A stretch of DNA of 5,575 nt from Ramlibacter sp. (GCA_028292185.1 JAQGMT010000001.1:1-5575); one strand, 5' to 3'; counted from the stretch's first letter, positions 1 to 5,245 are shown. The notes: generated by a model from the letters alone, not told the origin. Made by a program: numbers and translations.

Positions 1-866
1 TTCATGGCGCCCTCGACGTTGGCGATCAGGCGCTTGGTCGGCACCAGCGCCGGATGCACGCGCAGTTCGATGCCCTTCAGGACGCCCGTGTCCTTGTCGT
101 AGCTGCGCTTGGTGATGCCCAAGAGCTTGATGCGGTAGCCCAGCTGTTCGGCATAACGGATGTCCTGCGCGCCCAGCTTGGTGATGCCCTCGACGTAGGC
201 CTTGTCGAACTGCACCGGGATCCCGAATGCGATGGCCGACATGATGGTGGCCTTGTGCGCGGCGTCCACGCCTTCGATGTCGAAAGTCGGATCGGCTTCC
301 GCGTAGCCCAGGCGCTGCGCGTCTTTCAGGGCCGCATCGAAGTCGAGGCCCTTGTCGCGCATCTCGGACAGGATGAAGTTGGTGGTGCCGTTGATGATGC
401 CGGCAATCCACTCGATGCTGTTGGCGGTCAGCCCTTCACGCAGGGCCTTGATGATCGGGATGCCGCCGGCCACTGCCGCCTCGAATGCCACCATCACACC
501 GCGGCGATGCGCAGCGGCAAAGATCTCGGTGCCGTGCACGGCCAGCAAGGCCTTGTTCGCCGTCACCACGTGCTTGCCGTCCTCGATCGCCTCCAACACG
601 TTCGCCTTCGCGATGCCATAGCCGACGATCTTCTCGACGACGATGTAGATTTCCGGTTTCGCATTGACCGCACGCGCATCGTTCACCACCTTGGCCGCGT
701 TGCCGACGACAGCCTGCGCCCGGGCGGTGTCGAGGTCGGCCACCATGGTGATCTCGATGCCGCGGCCGGCGCGCCGCTTGATCTCCAGCTGGTTGCGCTT
801 GAGCACATTGAAGACGCCGCTGCCGACGGTGCCGATGCCGAGCAGCCCTACCTGGATCGGGTTCAT
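1..866 (-). CDS. hom: Homoserine dehydrogenase, N-terminal 288 residues (partial at left edge)
   Basis: Cytoplasmic NAD(P)H-dependent enzyme that reduces aspartate semialdehyde to homoserine, the branch point to threonine and methionine. The visible N-terminal part has a Rossmann nucleotide-binding start (GLLGIGTVGSGV, residues 7-18), the HVVTANKALLA segment with Lys105, GIINGTTNFIL (156-166), and the family signature from Ala183 to Lys205, including DPTFDIEGVDAAHK with catalytic Asp201 and Lys205. Bacterial monofunctional enzymes are usually about 430-440 residues with a C-terminal ACT domain, so roughly the last third, including any ACT domain, lies beyond position 1. The ATG at 866-864 is preceded by a strong GGGAGG at 4-nt spacing. 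It lies downstream of alaA in the same direction, so co-transcription is likely. Residues 74-81 read YIVVEKIV, where relatives as I remember them read close to DIVVELIG; this is treated as a separate finding. Family assignment is secure. Confidence 0.96.
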   Translation of the reverse strand, partial: MNPIQVGLLGIGTVGSGVFNVLKRNQLEIKRRAGRGIEITMVADLDTARAQAVVGNAAKVVNDARAVNAKPEIYIVVEKIVGYGIAKANVLEAIEDGKHVVTANKALLAVHGTEIFAAAHRRGVMVAFEAAVAGGIPIIKALREGLTANSIEWIAGIINGTTNFILSEMRDKGLDFDAALKDAQRLGYAEADPTFDIEGVDAAHKATIMSAIAFGIPVQFDKAYVEGITKLGAQDIRYAEQLGYRIKLLGITKRSYDKDTGVLKGIELRVHPALVPTKRLIANVEGAM

Positions 867-867
867 T

Positions 868-900
868 TTGCCTCCCGACGAGCCGCCTCTAGGGAGGCAA
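868..900 (-). promoter_or_regulatory. Inverted repeat that can sequester the hom ribosome binding site
   Basis: A perfect 9-bp inverted repeat (868-876 with 892-900, 15-nt loop) lies directly upstream of the hom ATG. In the mRNA the right arm contains GGGAGG, the Shine-Dalgarno of hom, and the left arm contains its exact complement CCTCCC. A shorter hairpin, five pairs with a 4-nt loop (885-889 with 894-898), uses the same anti-SD bases, so the two folds exclude each other. The repeat is seen directly. A role in controlling hom translation is inference, and the sequence is also part of a dispersed repeat element. Confidence 0.5.
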
Positions 901-950
901 CGGCCCCCTCGGGGGGCAGCGACAACACGAAGTGTGGAGCGTGGGGGCTC
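868..950. repeat. Three-hairpin intergenic repeat element, copy 1 (alaA-hom gap)
   Basis: This fills nearly the whole gap between the alaA stop and the hom start. Read on the plus strand it contains hairpin 1 (868-876/892-900), hairpin 2 with C-run and G-run arms (903-908/912-917), an AGCG block (918-921), hairpin 3 with ACAC/GTGT arms and a GAA loop (925-928/932-935), a second AGCG block (938-941) and the end GGGGGCTC (943-950). The same arrangement occurs in copy 2 at 3364-3447 in the same plus-strand orientation. It resembles GC-rich intergenic repeats that I recall from Comamonadaceae genomes, but copy number and family could not be checked. In the alaA-hom transcript it is read as the complement. 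Confidence 0.7.
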
Positions 951-2175
951 ATTTGGTGGTGCGCTTTCGATAGCTTTCCAGGAACTTGGCGATCCGGCCG
1001 ATCGCTTCCCGCAGGTCGTCCTCGTGCGGCAGGAACACGATGCGGAAGTGGTCGGGCGTGGGCCAGTTGAATCCGGTGCCTTGCACCAGCATCACCCGGG
1101 TCTCCTGCAGCAGCTCGAGCAGGAACTGCCGGTCGTCCGTGATGGGATAGACCTTGGGGTCCAGCCGCGGGAACATGTAGAGCGCCGCCGTCGGCTTCAC
1201 ACAAGTGACGCCCGGGATCGCGGTGATCAGCTCATAGGCCAGGTCGCGCTGGCGGCGCAGGCGGCCGCCCTCCCCGACCAGCTCGTTGATGCTCTGGTAG
1301 CCGCCCAGCGCGGTCTGGATCGCGTACTGGCCCGGCACATTGGCGCACAGCCGCATGTTCGAGAGCATGTTCAGTCCCTCGATGTAATCGGCGGCCGGCT
1401 TCTTGTCGCCCGAGACCATCATCCATCCGGCCCGATAGCCGCAGGAGCGATAGCTCTTCGACAGCGAATTGAAGGTGAGCGTCAGCACGTCCTGCGACAG
1501 GCTGCCGATCGCCGTGTGCTTCACGCCGTCGTACAGCACCTTGTCGTAAACCTCGTCGGCCAGGATCACCAGGTTGTGCTCGCGGGCGATGGCCACAATG
1601 GCCTTGAGCAACTCGTCCGAATACAAGGCGCCCGTGGGGTTGTTGGGGTTGATGACGACGATGGCCTTGGTGGCGGGCGTGATCTTGCGGCGAATGTCGG
1701 CGAGGTCGGGCATCCACCCGTTGGCTTCGTCGCACAGGTAGTGCACCGGTTTGCCGCCCGCCAAGCTGGTGGCCGCCGTCCACAGCGGATAGTCCGGGGC
1801 GGGAAGCAACAATTCGTCGCCGGTGTCCAGCAGGGCGTTGGTCGCCATGGCGATCAATTCGCTGGCGCCGTTGCCAAGGTAGATGTCGTCCATCGTGACG
1901 CCCTTGACGCCCTGCTGCTGGCTGTAGTGCATCACCGCCTTGCGCGCCGGGAAGATGCCTTTGCTGTCCGAATAACCGGCCGAGTTGGCCAGGTTGTGGG
2001 CCATGTCCTGCTGGATCTCTTCGGGCGCGTCGAAGCCGAACAAGGCGAGGTTGCCGATGTTCAGCTTGATGATCTTGTGCCCCTCCTCCTCCATCTCCCG
2101 GGCCGCGTCCATGATGGGACCTCGGATGTCGTAGAGGACGTTGGCGAGCTTGGCGGATTTATGGACGGTCTTCAA
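949..2175 (-). CDS. alaA: AlaA-type PLP-dependent alanine aminotransferase
   Basis: Cytoplasmic class I/II aminotransferase expected to interconvert pyruvate plus glutamate and alanine plus 2-oxoglutarate. The 408-residue product compares well with about 405 for E. coli AlaA and shares long blocks with it: YDIRGP (15-20), KLNIGN (37-42), PAPDYPLWTAA (125-135), HYLCDE (145-150), NPNNPTGA (176-183), ADEVYD (206-211), MRLCANVP (274-281), CVKPTAALYMFP (325-336) and WPTPDHFRIV (371-380). The PLP lysine is Lys240 in SLSKSYR, with Asn179, Asp207 and Arg378 as expected PLP and substrate contacts. The start is TTG at 2175-2173: the N-terminus then aligns residue for residue with E. coli AlaA, and GGGAGGG lies 4 nt upstream. 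The frame stays open to 2439 only because it runs antisense through the divergent gene. It is upstream of hom and probably co-transcribed with it. Relatives are sometimes annotated simply as aspartate or class I aminotransferase, so the exact amino donor is not proven. Confidence 0.93.
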   Translation of the reverse strand: MKTVHKSAKLANVLYDIRGPIMDAAREMEEEGHKIIKLNIGNLALFGFDAPEEIQQDMAHNLANSAGYSDSKGIFPARKAVMHYSQQQGVKGVTMDDIYLGNGASELIAMATNALLDTGDELLLPAPDYPLWTAATSLAGGKPVHYLCDEANGWMPDLADIRRKITPATKAIVVINPNNPTGALYSDELLKAIVAIAREHNLVILADEVYDKVLYDGVKHTAIGSLSQDVLTLTFNSLSKSYRSCGYRAGWMMVSGDKKPAADYIEGLNMLSNMRLCANVPGQYAIQTALGGYQSINELVGEGGRLRRQRDLAYELITAIPGVTCVKPTAALYMFPRLDPKVYPITDDRQFLLELLQETRVMLVQGTGFNWPTPDHFRIVFLPHEDDLREAIGRIAKFLESYRKRTTK

Positions 2176-2179
2176 AAGT

Positions 2180-2186
2180 CCCTCCC
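2180..2186 (-). promoter_or_regulatory. Ribosome binding site that fixes the TTG start of alaA
   Basis: On the minus strand GGGAGGG is followed by a 4-nt spacer and TTG at 2175-2173. No ATG or GTG fits the expected AlaA N-terminus, and the TTG reproduces the alignment offset of E. coli AlaA, so this strong site supports a non-ATG start. Confidence 0.8.
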
Positions 2187-2211
2187 GTGGCGCTTTGCCA
2201 GGGTGAAAACC

Positions 2212-2217
2212 TATAAT
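2212..2217 (+). promoter_or_regulatory. Candidate -10 box (TATAAT) for the Mth938-like gene
   Basis: A perfect TATAAT stands in the AT-richer stretch between divergent alaA and the Mth938-like gene. Transcription would begin near 2224, giving a leader of about 42 nt. No good -35 hexamer is visible at 16-18 bp spacing. On the minus strand the best -10 candidate for alaA is TATGGT (2226-2221), also without a clear -35, so the alaA promoter remains unlocated. Confidence 0.5.
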
Positions 2218-2231
2218 TTGACCATAGTTCG

Positions 2232-2251
2232 GCGCAGCTCTAGTGCAGCGC
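2232..2251. repeat. 20-bp imperfect palindrome in the divergent promoter region
   Basis: Eight of ten half-site positions are symmetric around a central CTAG (2240-2243), with GCGC at both ends. It lies just downstream of the plus-strand TATAAT and upstream of both genes. It could be an operator for a dimeric regulator or a leader hairpin; no regulator family is recognised. Confidence 0.45.
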
Positions 2252-2265
2252 AACAACAATCCCTC

Positions 2266-2643
2266 ATGAAGCTGCAACCCGACCAGTCCGACGTTCAATC
2301 CATCAGCGGTTATGGGCCCGGCTGGGTGGGCGTCAACGGCGAGAAGATCACCAGCAGCGTGATCATCAGCTCGCGCGGCGAGCGACTTGCCTGGCCGGCC
2401 GCTCGCTTCGAGGACCTCGGGGCCGAACATTTCGCGCAACTCGCGGCAGTACAGGCCGAAATCGTGATCTTCGGCAGCGGAGCGCGAATCCGCTTCCCGC
2501 AGGCGGCGTGGTTGCAGCCGCTCATCGCGCGGCGTATCGGCGTTGAAACGATGGACACGGCCGCGGCGTGCCGCACGTACAACATCCTCGCCCAGGAGGG
2601 CCGGGATGTGGCCGTAGCCCTTCTGCTGGAGCAGCCTGCCTGA
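2266..2643 (+). CDS. Mth938-like (DUF498/DUF598) domain protein
   Basis: This small 125-residue protein consists entirely of the Mth938-like domain found in bacteria, archaea and eukaryotic relatives such as AAMDC and NDUFAF3. The human NDUFAF3 relative helps assemble respiratory complex I; the bacterial role is not established and none is assigned here. Recognisable parts are the N-terminal SISGYGPGWVGVNGEKI (13-29), SVIISSRGE (31-39), the core VIFGSGARIRFP (67-78) and the strongly conserved RRIGVETMDTAAACRTYNIL (89-108). No signal peptide or membrane segment is visible. The ATG start gives the usual family N-terminus, but there is no clear Shine-Dalgarno upstream. It is divergent from alaA and followed, after 101 bp with a separate promoter-like sequence, by bcp. 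Family membership is confident; function is unknown. Confidence 0.9.
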   Translation: MKLQPDQSDVQSISGYGPGWVGVNGEKITSSVIISSRGERLAWPAARFEDLGAEHFAQLAAVQAEIVIFGSGARIRFPQAAWLQPLIARRIGVETMDTAAACRTYNILAQEGRDVAVALLLEQPA

Positions 2644-2673
2644 GCCTGCACTGCGGGCAAGGCCCGATTCGGG

Positions 2674-2679
2674 TAAAAT
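2674..2679 (+). promoter_or_regulatory. Candidate -10 box (TAAAAT) for bcp
   Basis: TAAAAT stands out in the GC-rich gap between the Mth938-like gene and bcp. It is preceded by an 11-bp perfect palindrome (2663-2673, CCCGA-T-TCGGG), and there is no strong -35 hexamer at standard spacing. Transcription would start near 2686, at the first bases of a leader hairpin. A separate promoter for bcp is plausible, but read-through from the upstream gene cannot be excluded. Confidence 0.45.
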
Positions 2680-2684
2680 CAGGG

Positions 2685-2714
2685 GTTGCGAGGGGTTAGC
2701 CCCGGAGACGCAAC
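2685..2714 (+). promoter_or_regulatory. Hairpin in the bcp 5' leader
   Basis: Outer arms GTTGCG (2685-2690) and CGCAAC (2709-2714) pair perfectly. Inside them GGGG (2692-2695) pairs with CCCC (2700-2703) around a TTAG loop, leaving a small asymmetric internal loop. If the TAAAAT box is used, the transcript begins almost exactly at this stem. It could protect the 5' end or affect translation; it has no U-tract, so it is not an intrinsic terminator. Confidence 0.45.
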
Positions 2715-2744
2715 GAGCAATCCTGTCACACGAGAAACAATTCC

Positions 2745-3221
2745 ATGGCGATCGTTGTCAACAAGCCCATCCCCGAATTCGAAGCCAACGCCACGGGCGG
2801 CGTGAAGGTCAGCAATACCTCGCACAACGGCCACGTCGTGGTGCTGTATTTCTATCCGAAGGACAACACCCCCGGTTGCACCACCGAAGCCATGCAGTTC
2901 CGCGACAAGTACAAGGACTTCGTGAAGGCCGGCGCCACGGTGTTCGGCGTCTCGCGCGACAACATGAAATCGCACGACGACTTCAAGGCCAAGCTCGAGC
3001 TGCCCTTCGAGCTGATAGCCGACACCGAAGAGAAGATGTGCCACATGTTCGGCGTCGTCAAGAACAAGATCATGTACGGCACGAAGGTCAAGGGCATCGA
3101 GCGCAGCACCTTCCTCATCGGCGCCGACGGCGTGCTCAAGCAGGAATGGCGTGGCCTGAAGGTGCCGGGCCATGTGGACGAAGTGCTCAAGGCCGTCAAG
3201 CTGCTGAAGAAAGCTGCGTGA
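2745..3221 (+). CDS. bcp: Peroxiredoxin of the Bcp/PrxQ family (thiol peroxidase)
   Basis: A 158-residue cytosolic thioredoxin-fold enzyme that reduces hydrogen peroxide and organic hydroperoxides. The peroxidatic cysteine is Cys45 in PKDNTPGCTTEAMQFRD (38-54), the Pro-x-x-x-Thr/Pro-Gly-Cys site of peroxiredoxins, and Arg120 in ERSTFLIGADG (119-129) is the expected active-site arginine. In E. coli Bcp the resolving cysteine is five residues after the peroxidatic one; here that position is Met50. The only other cysteine is Cys99, so the protein should work by a 1-Cys type cycle, through Cys99 or with an external thiol partner. Such Bcp variants are known in Burkholderiales. The ATG at 2745 gives the normal N-terminus, although the Shine-Dalgarno is weak. 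Its leader carries a hairpin, and no terminator directly follows the stop, so transcripts may continue to the terminator at 3332-3363. Confidence 0.96.
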   Translation: MAIVVNKPIPEFEANATGGVKVSNTSHNGHVVVLYFYPKDNTPGCTTEAMQFRDKYKDFVKAGATVFGVSRDNMKSHDDFKAKLELPFELIADTEEKMCHMFGVVKNKIMYGTKVKGIERSTFLIGADGVLKQEWRGLKVPGHVDEVLKAVKLLKKAA

Positions 3222-3250
3222 CGTTTGGTAGCAACATGCGAAATGGAAGG

Positions 3251-3278
3251 TTGATGCGACATCTCAGTTGTGCATAAT
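3251..3278 (+). promoter_or_regulatory. Candidate sigma-70 promoter between bcp and phoH
   Basis: TTGATG (3251-3256), a 16-bp spacer and CATAAT (3273-3278) form the best two-box promoter in the window. Transcription should begin near 3285. A perfect 10-bp palindrome, ATGAATTCAT (3277-3286), overlaps the end of the -10 box and the expected start, a position suitable for a repressor. An intrinsic terminator about 50-80 nt downstream means the promoter may serve a short RNA, or phoH if the terminator is bypassed. Confidence 0.55.
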
Positions 3279-3284
3279 GAATTC

Positions 3285-3363
3285 ATGCAGTTGAACAAGG
3301 CGCATCACGCCTTTACCGCTAACGCAGCAAGAAAAGCCGCCGGGCTCGCCAGGCGGCTTTTTT
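3285..3363 (+). ncRNA. Candidate small RNA (or attenuated leader) upstream of phoH
   Basis: The segment runs from the expected start of the 3251-3278 promoter to the end of an intrinsic terminator, about 79 nt. It begins with a perfect 6-bp hairpin with a 5-nt loop (3297-3302/3308-3313), continues with an 18-nt unpaired-looking linker, and ends in the terminator stem with a run of six T. This promoter-hairpin-linker-terminator layout is typical of small regulatory RNAs. It matches no RNA family I recognise. Alternatives are a phoH leader with an attenuator, or simply the bcp 3' end. A frame from ATG at 3285 runs straight through the terminator and repeat and does not look like a real peptide gene. 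Confidence 0.4.
3332..3363 (+). terminator. Rho-independent terminator between bcp and phoH
   Basis: A perfect 10-bp stem (3332-3341 with 3352-3361; core GCCGCC/GGCGGC) closes a 10-nt loop and ends in six T (3358-3363). It should end bcp transcripts and those from the 3251-3278 promoter. The A-tract on the left arm allows partial function on the other strand. Confidence 0.9.
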
Positions 3364-3447
3364 GCTTCTTCGACGCCGGGCCGCCCCAAGGCGAAGACGC
3401 CCCCCTGGGGGGTAGCGCAGCGGCTTTTGCCGCGAGCGCGGGGGCTC
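3364..3447. repeat. Three-hairpin intergenic repeat element, copy 2 (upstream of phoH)
   Basis: It starts right at the T-tract of the preceding terminator. It has the same order as copy 1: hairpin 1 TCTTCG/CGAAGA (3367-3372/3392-3397), hairpin 2 CCCCCC-T-GGGGGG (3400-3412), AGCG (3414-3417), hairpin 3 GCGGC-TTTT-GCCGC (3420-3433), AGCG (3435-3438) and the end GGGGGCTC (3440-3447). Stem sequences of hairpins 1 and 3 differ from copy 1 but still pair. The 36 bases from here to the phoH ATG show no clear promoter and only a weak Shine-Dalgarno. Confidence 0.7.
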
Positions 3448-3483
3448 GACGTTTCACCTCCTCATCCGGGAACCTTCCGCCCT

Positions 3484-5178
3484 ATGCCACTGCCCCCCGC
3501 CCCCACCAAGCGCGCCGCCCTGCTTCCGCCGGAGGCGTACGACGCCCCGGCACGTTCCTCGCACAAGGGTTCGCGAAAATCGGAGGCGGCCCAGACCGAC
3601 AGCCCGCTGCCTGAAAAGCCGCAGGCGATGGATTTCGACCCCCGCTCGGGCGGCGGCGAACTGCAGCATCCCGAAGCACTGCGCGACACCCCGGAAAGCT
3701 ACGTCGATCACGCCGAGCCGGGGGCGCAAAAGAAGCGTGCTCCGGTTGTGGAGCCTGTGGTGCGCCCGGTGCGCAAAGCCAGGTCCACCGGCCCGGCCAA
3801 GCTGTTCGTGCTGGACACGAATGTGCTGATGCACGACCCGATGAGCCTGTTCAGGTTCGAAGAGCACGACATCTTCCTGCCGATGATCGTGCTGGAAGAA
3901 CTGGACGGCCACAAGAAAGGCATGACCGAGGTCGCACGCAACGCACGCCAGGCCAGCCGCACACTCGATGCGCTCGCCGGCGCCCAGGGCGCTGACATCG
4001 CCGCGGGCTTGAAACTCAGCACGACCGGCCATCGCGAAGCCGGCGGCTGCCTGTTCTTCCAGACCCAGGCGCTGGTCAATCACCTGCCGGCCAGCTTGCC
4101 GCAGGGCAAGGCCGACAACCAGATCCTCGGCGTCGTGGCGGCACTGCGCGAACAGTACGCGCCGCGCGAAGTCGTGCTGGTGTCCAAGGACATCAACATG
4201 CGCGTGAAGGCGCGTGCGCTGGGCCTGGCCACCGACGATTACCAGAACGACAAGACGCTCGACGACCTGGAACTGCTGTACTCCGGCGCGCTCGCCCTGC
4301 CTTCGGATTTCTGGGCCAAGCACGGGAAGACCGTGGAGAGCTGGCAAAGCGGCCAGCACACCTTCTACCGGATCACCGGCCCCATCGTTCCCAGCTTGCT
4401 GATCAACCAGTTCGTCTATTTCGAATCCCCCGGCGAGCCGAGCCTGTATGCGCGTGTTACCGAGATTCGCGCGAAGACCGCGGTGCTCAAGACGCTCAAG
4501 GACTACGGCCACCTGAAGAACTCCGTGTGGGGCGTCTGCACGCGCAATCGCGAGCAGAACTTCGCGATGAACCTGCTGCTGGACCCCGAGATCGACTTCG
4601 TCACGCTCACCGGCACGGCCGGTACCGGCAAGACGCTGATGGCGCTGGCCTCGGGCCTCACGCAAGTGCTGGACGACCGCCGCTACACCGAGATCATCAT
4701 GACGCGTGCGACGGTGAGCGTCGGCGAGGACATCGGTTTCCTGCCCGGCACCGAAGAGGAAAAGATGGGCCCGTGGATGGGCGCGCTCGACGACAACCTC
4801 GAAGTGCTGGCCAAGACCGAGACCAGCGCCGGCGAATGGGGCCGTGCCGCCACCAACGAATTGATCCGCAGCCGGATCAAGATCAAGAGCATGAACTTCA
4901 TGCGCGGGCGCACGTTCCTGAACAAGTACGTGATCATCGACGAGGCGCAGAACCTCACGCCCAAGCAGATGAAGACGCTGATCACCCGCGCCGGTCCCGG
5001 CACCAAGATCATCTGCATGGGCAACCTGGCGCAGATCGACACGCCCTACCTGACCGAGGGCTCGTCGGGCCTGACCTTCGCGGTCGACAAGTTCAAGGGC
5101 TGGCCGCACAGCGGCCACATCACGCTGGCGCGCGGCGAGCGCTCGCGGCTGGCGGACTTCGCGAGCGAAGTGCTCTAG
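3484..5178 (+). CDS. PIN-PhoH family protein (PhoH2-type ATPase/RNase)
   Basis: This 564-residue cytoplasmic protein fuses an N-terminal PIN nuclease domain to a C-terminal PhoH P-loop ATPase domain. This is the PhoH2/YlaK architecture, linked in characterised members to ATP-dependent RNA unwinding and cleavage. Residues 1-105 are Pro/Ala/charged-rich and probably disordered. The PIN domain (about 106-260) has acidic residues Asp111 in FVLDTNVLMHDP, Glu138/Glu139 in VLEELD, Asp211 in KADNQIL and Asp236 in VSKDINMR. The PhoH domain has Walker A GTAGTGKT (377-384), Walker B VIIDEAQN (483-490), MGNLAQID (512-519) and ARGERSRLADFA (549-560). All key residues are present, so the enzyme should be active. 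The ATG at 3484 was chosen over an in-frame TTG at 3427, which lies inside the repeat element; the Shine-Dalgarno is weak. Mycobacterial PhoH2 has an upstream antitoxin-like gene (phoAT), but no such reading frame is seen here. It is followed by a strong terminator. The exact RNA substrate is unknown. Confidence 0.94.
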   Translation: MPLPPAPTKRAALLPPEAYDAPARSSHKGSRKSEAAQTDSPLPEKPQAMDFDPRSGGGELQHPEALRDTPESYVDHAEPGAQKKRAPVVEPVVRPVRKARSTGPAKLFVLDTNVLMHDPMSLFRFEEHDIFLPMIVLEELDGHKKGMTEVARNARQASRTLDALAGAQGADIAAGLKLSTTGHREAGGCLFFQTQALVNHLPASLPQGKADNQILGVVAALREQYAPREVVLVSKDINMRVKARALGLATDDYQNDKTLDDLELLYSGALALPSDFWAKHGKTVESWQSGQHTFYRITGPIVPSLLINQFVYFESPGEPSLYARVTEIRAKTAVLKTLKDYGHLKNSVWGVCTRNREQNFAMNLLLDPEIDFVTLTGTAGTGKTLMALASGLTQVLDDRRYTEIIMTRATVSVGEDIGFLPGTEEEKMGPWMGALDDNLEVLAKTETSAGEWGRAATNELIRSRIKIKSMNFMRGRTFLNKYVIIDEAQNLTPKQMKTLITRAGPGTKIICMGNLAQIDTPYLTEGSSGLTFAVDKFKGWPHSGHITLARGERSRLADFASEVL

Positions 5179-5199
5179 CCCCCCGCCCGCGAGGGCATG

Positions 5200-5230
5200 A
5201 AAAAAGCCGGCTTGCAGCCGGCTTTTTTTT
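5200..5230. terminator. Bidirectional intrinsic terminator between phoH and the porin gene
   Basis: A perfect 12-bp stem (5200-5211 with 5217-5228; core GCCGGC on both arms) with a 5-nt TTGCA loop is flanked by an A-tract on the left and eight T (5223-5230) on the right. It lies 21 bp after the phoH stop and 15 bp past the porin stop, so it can end both convergent genes. Confidence 0.95.
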
Positions 5231-5245
5231 CGTGGCAGGGACAGC

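Noticed and set aside
903..917. The C-run/G-run hairpin as an intrinsic terminator between alaA and hom.
   Set aside because: It has no T-tract on either side, so termination is unlikely; it fits better as part of the repeat element.
54..1070. A 338-codon plus-strand frame opposite hom.
   Set aside because: It is antisense to a clear homoserine dehydrogenase, runs through the intergenic repeat, and shows no domain.
2176..2439. A longer alaA product starting at ATG 2439.
   Set aside because: The extra 88 residues are antisense to the Mth938-like gene and have no counterpart in AlaA, whereas TTG at 2175 has a strong ribosome binding site and matches the E. coli N-terminus.
664..2643. A 659-codon open frame on the plus strand across hom, alaA and the small gene.
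   Set aside because: Only its last 125 codons match a known family (Mth938-like). The rest is antisense to alaA and hom and is open because of GC-rich codon structure.
3427..3483. A longer PhoH product from TTG at 3427.
   Set aside because: The start lies inside hairpin 3 of the repeat element and has no ribosome binding site; ATG at 3484 gives a sensible N-terminus.
3270..3614. A 114-codon plus-strand frame (including ATG 3285) as a leader peptide or small gene.
   Set aside because: It passes through the intrinsic terminator and the repeat, overlaps phoH in another frame, and its composition follows those structures rather than a protein.
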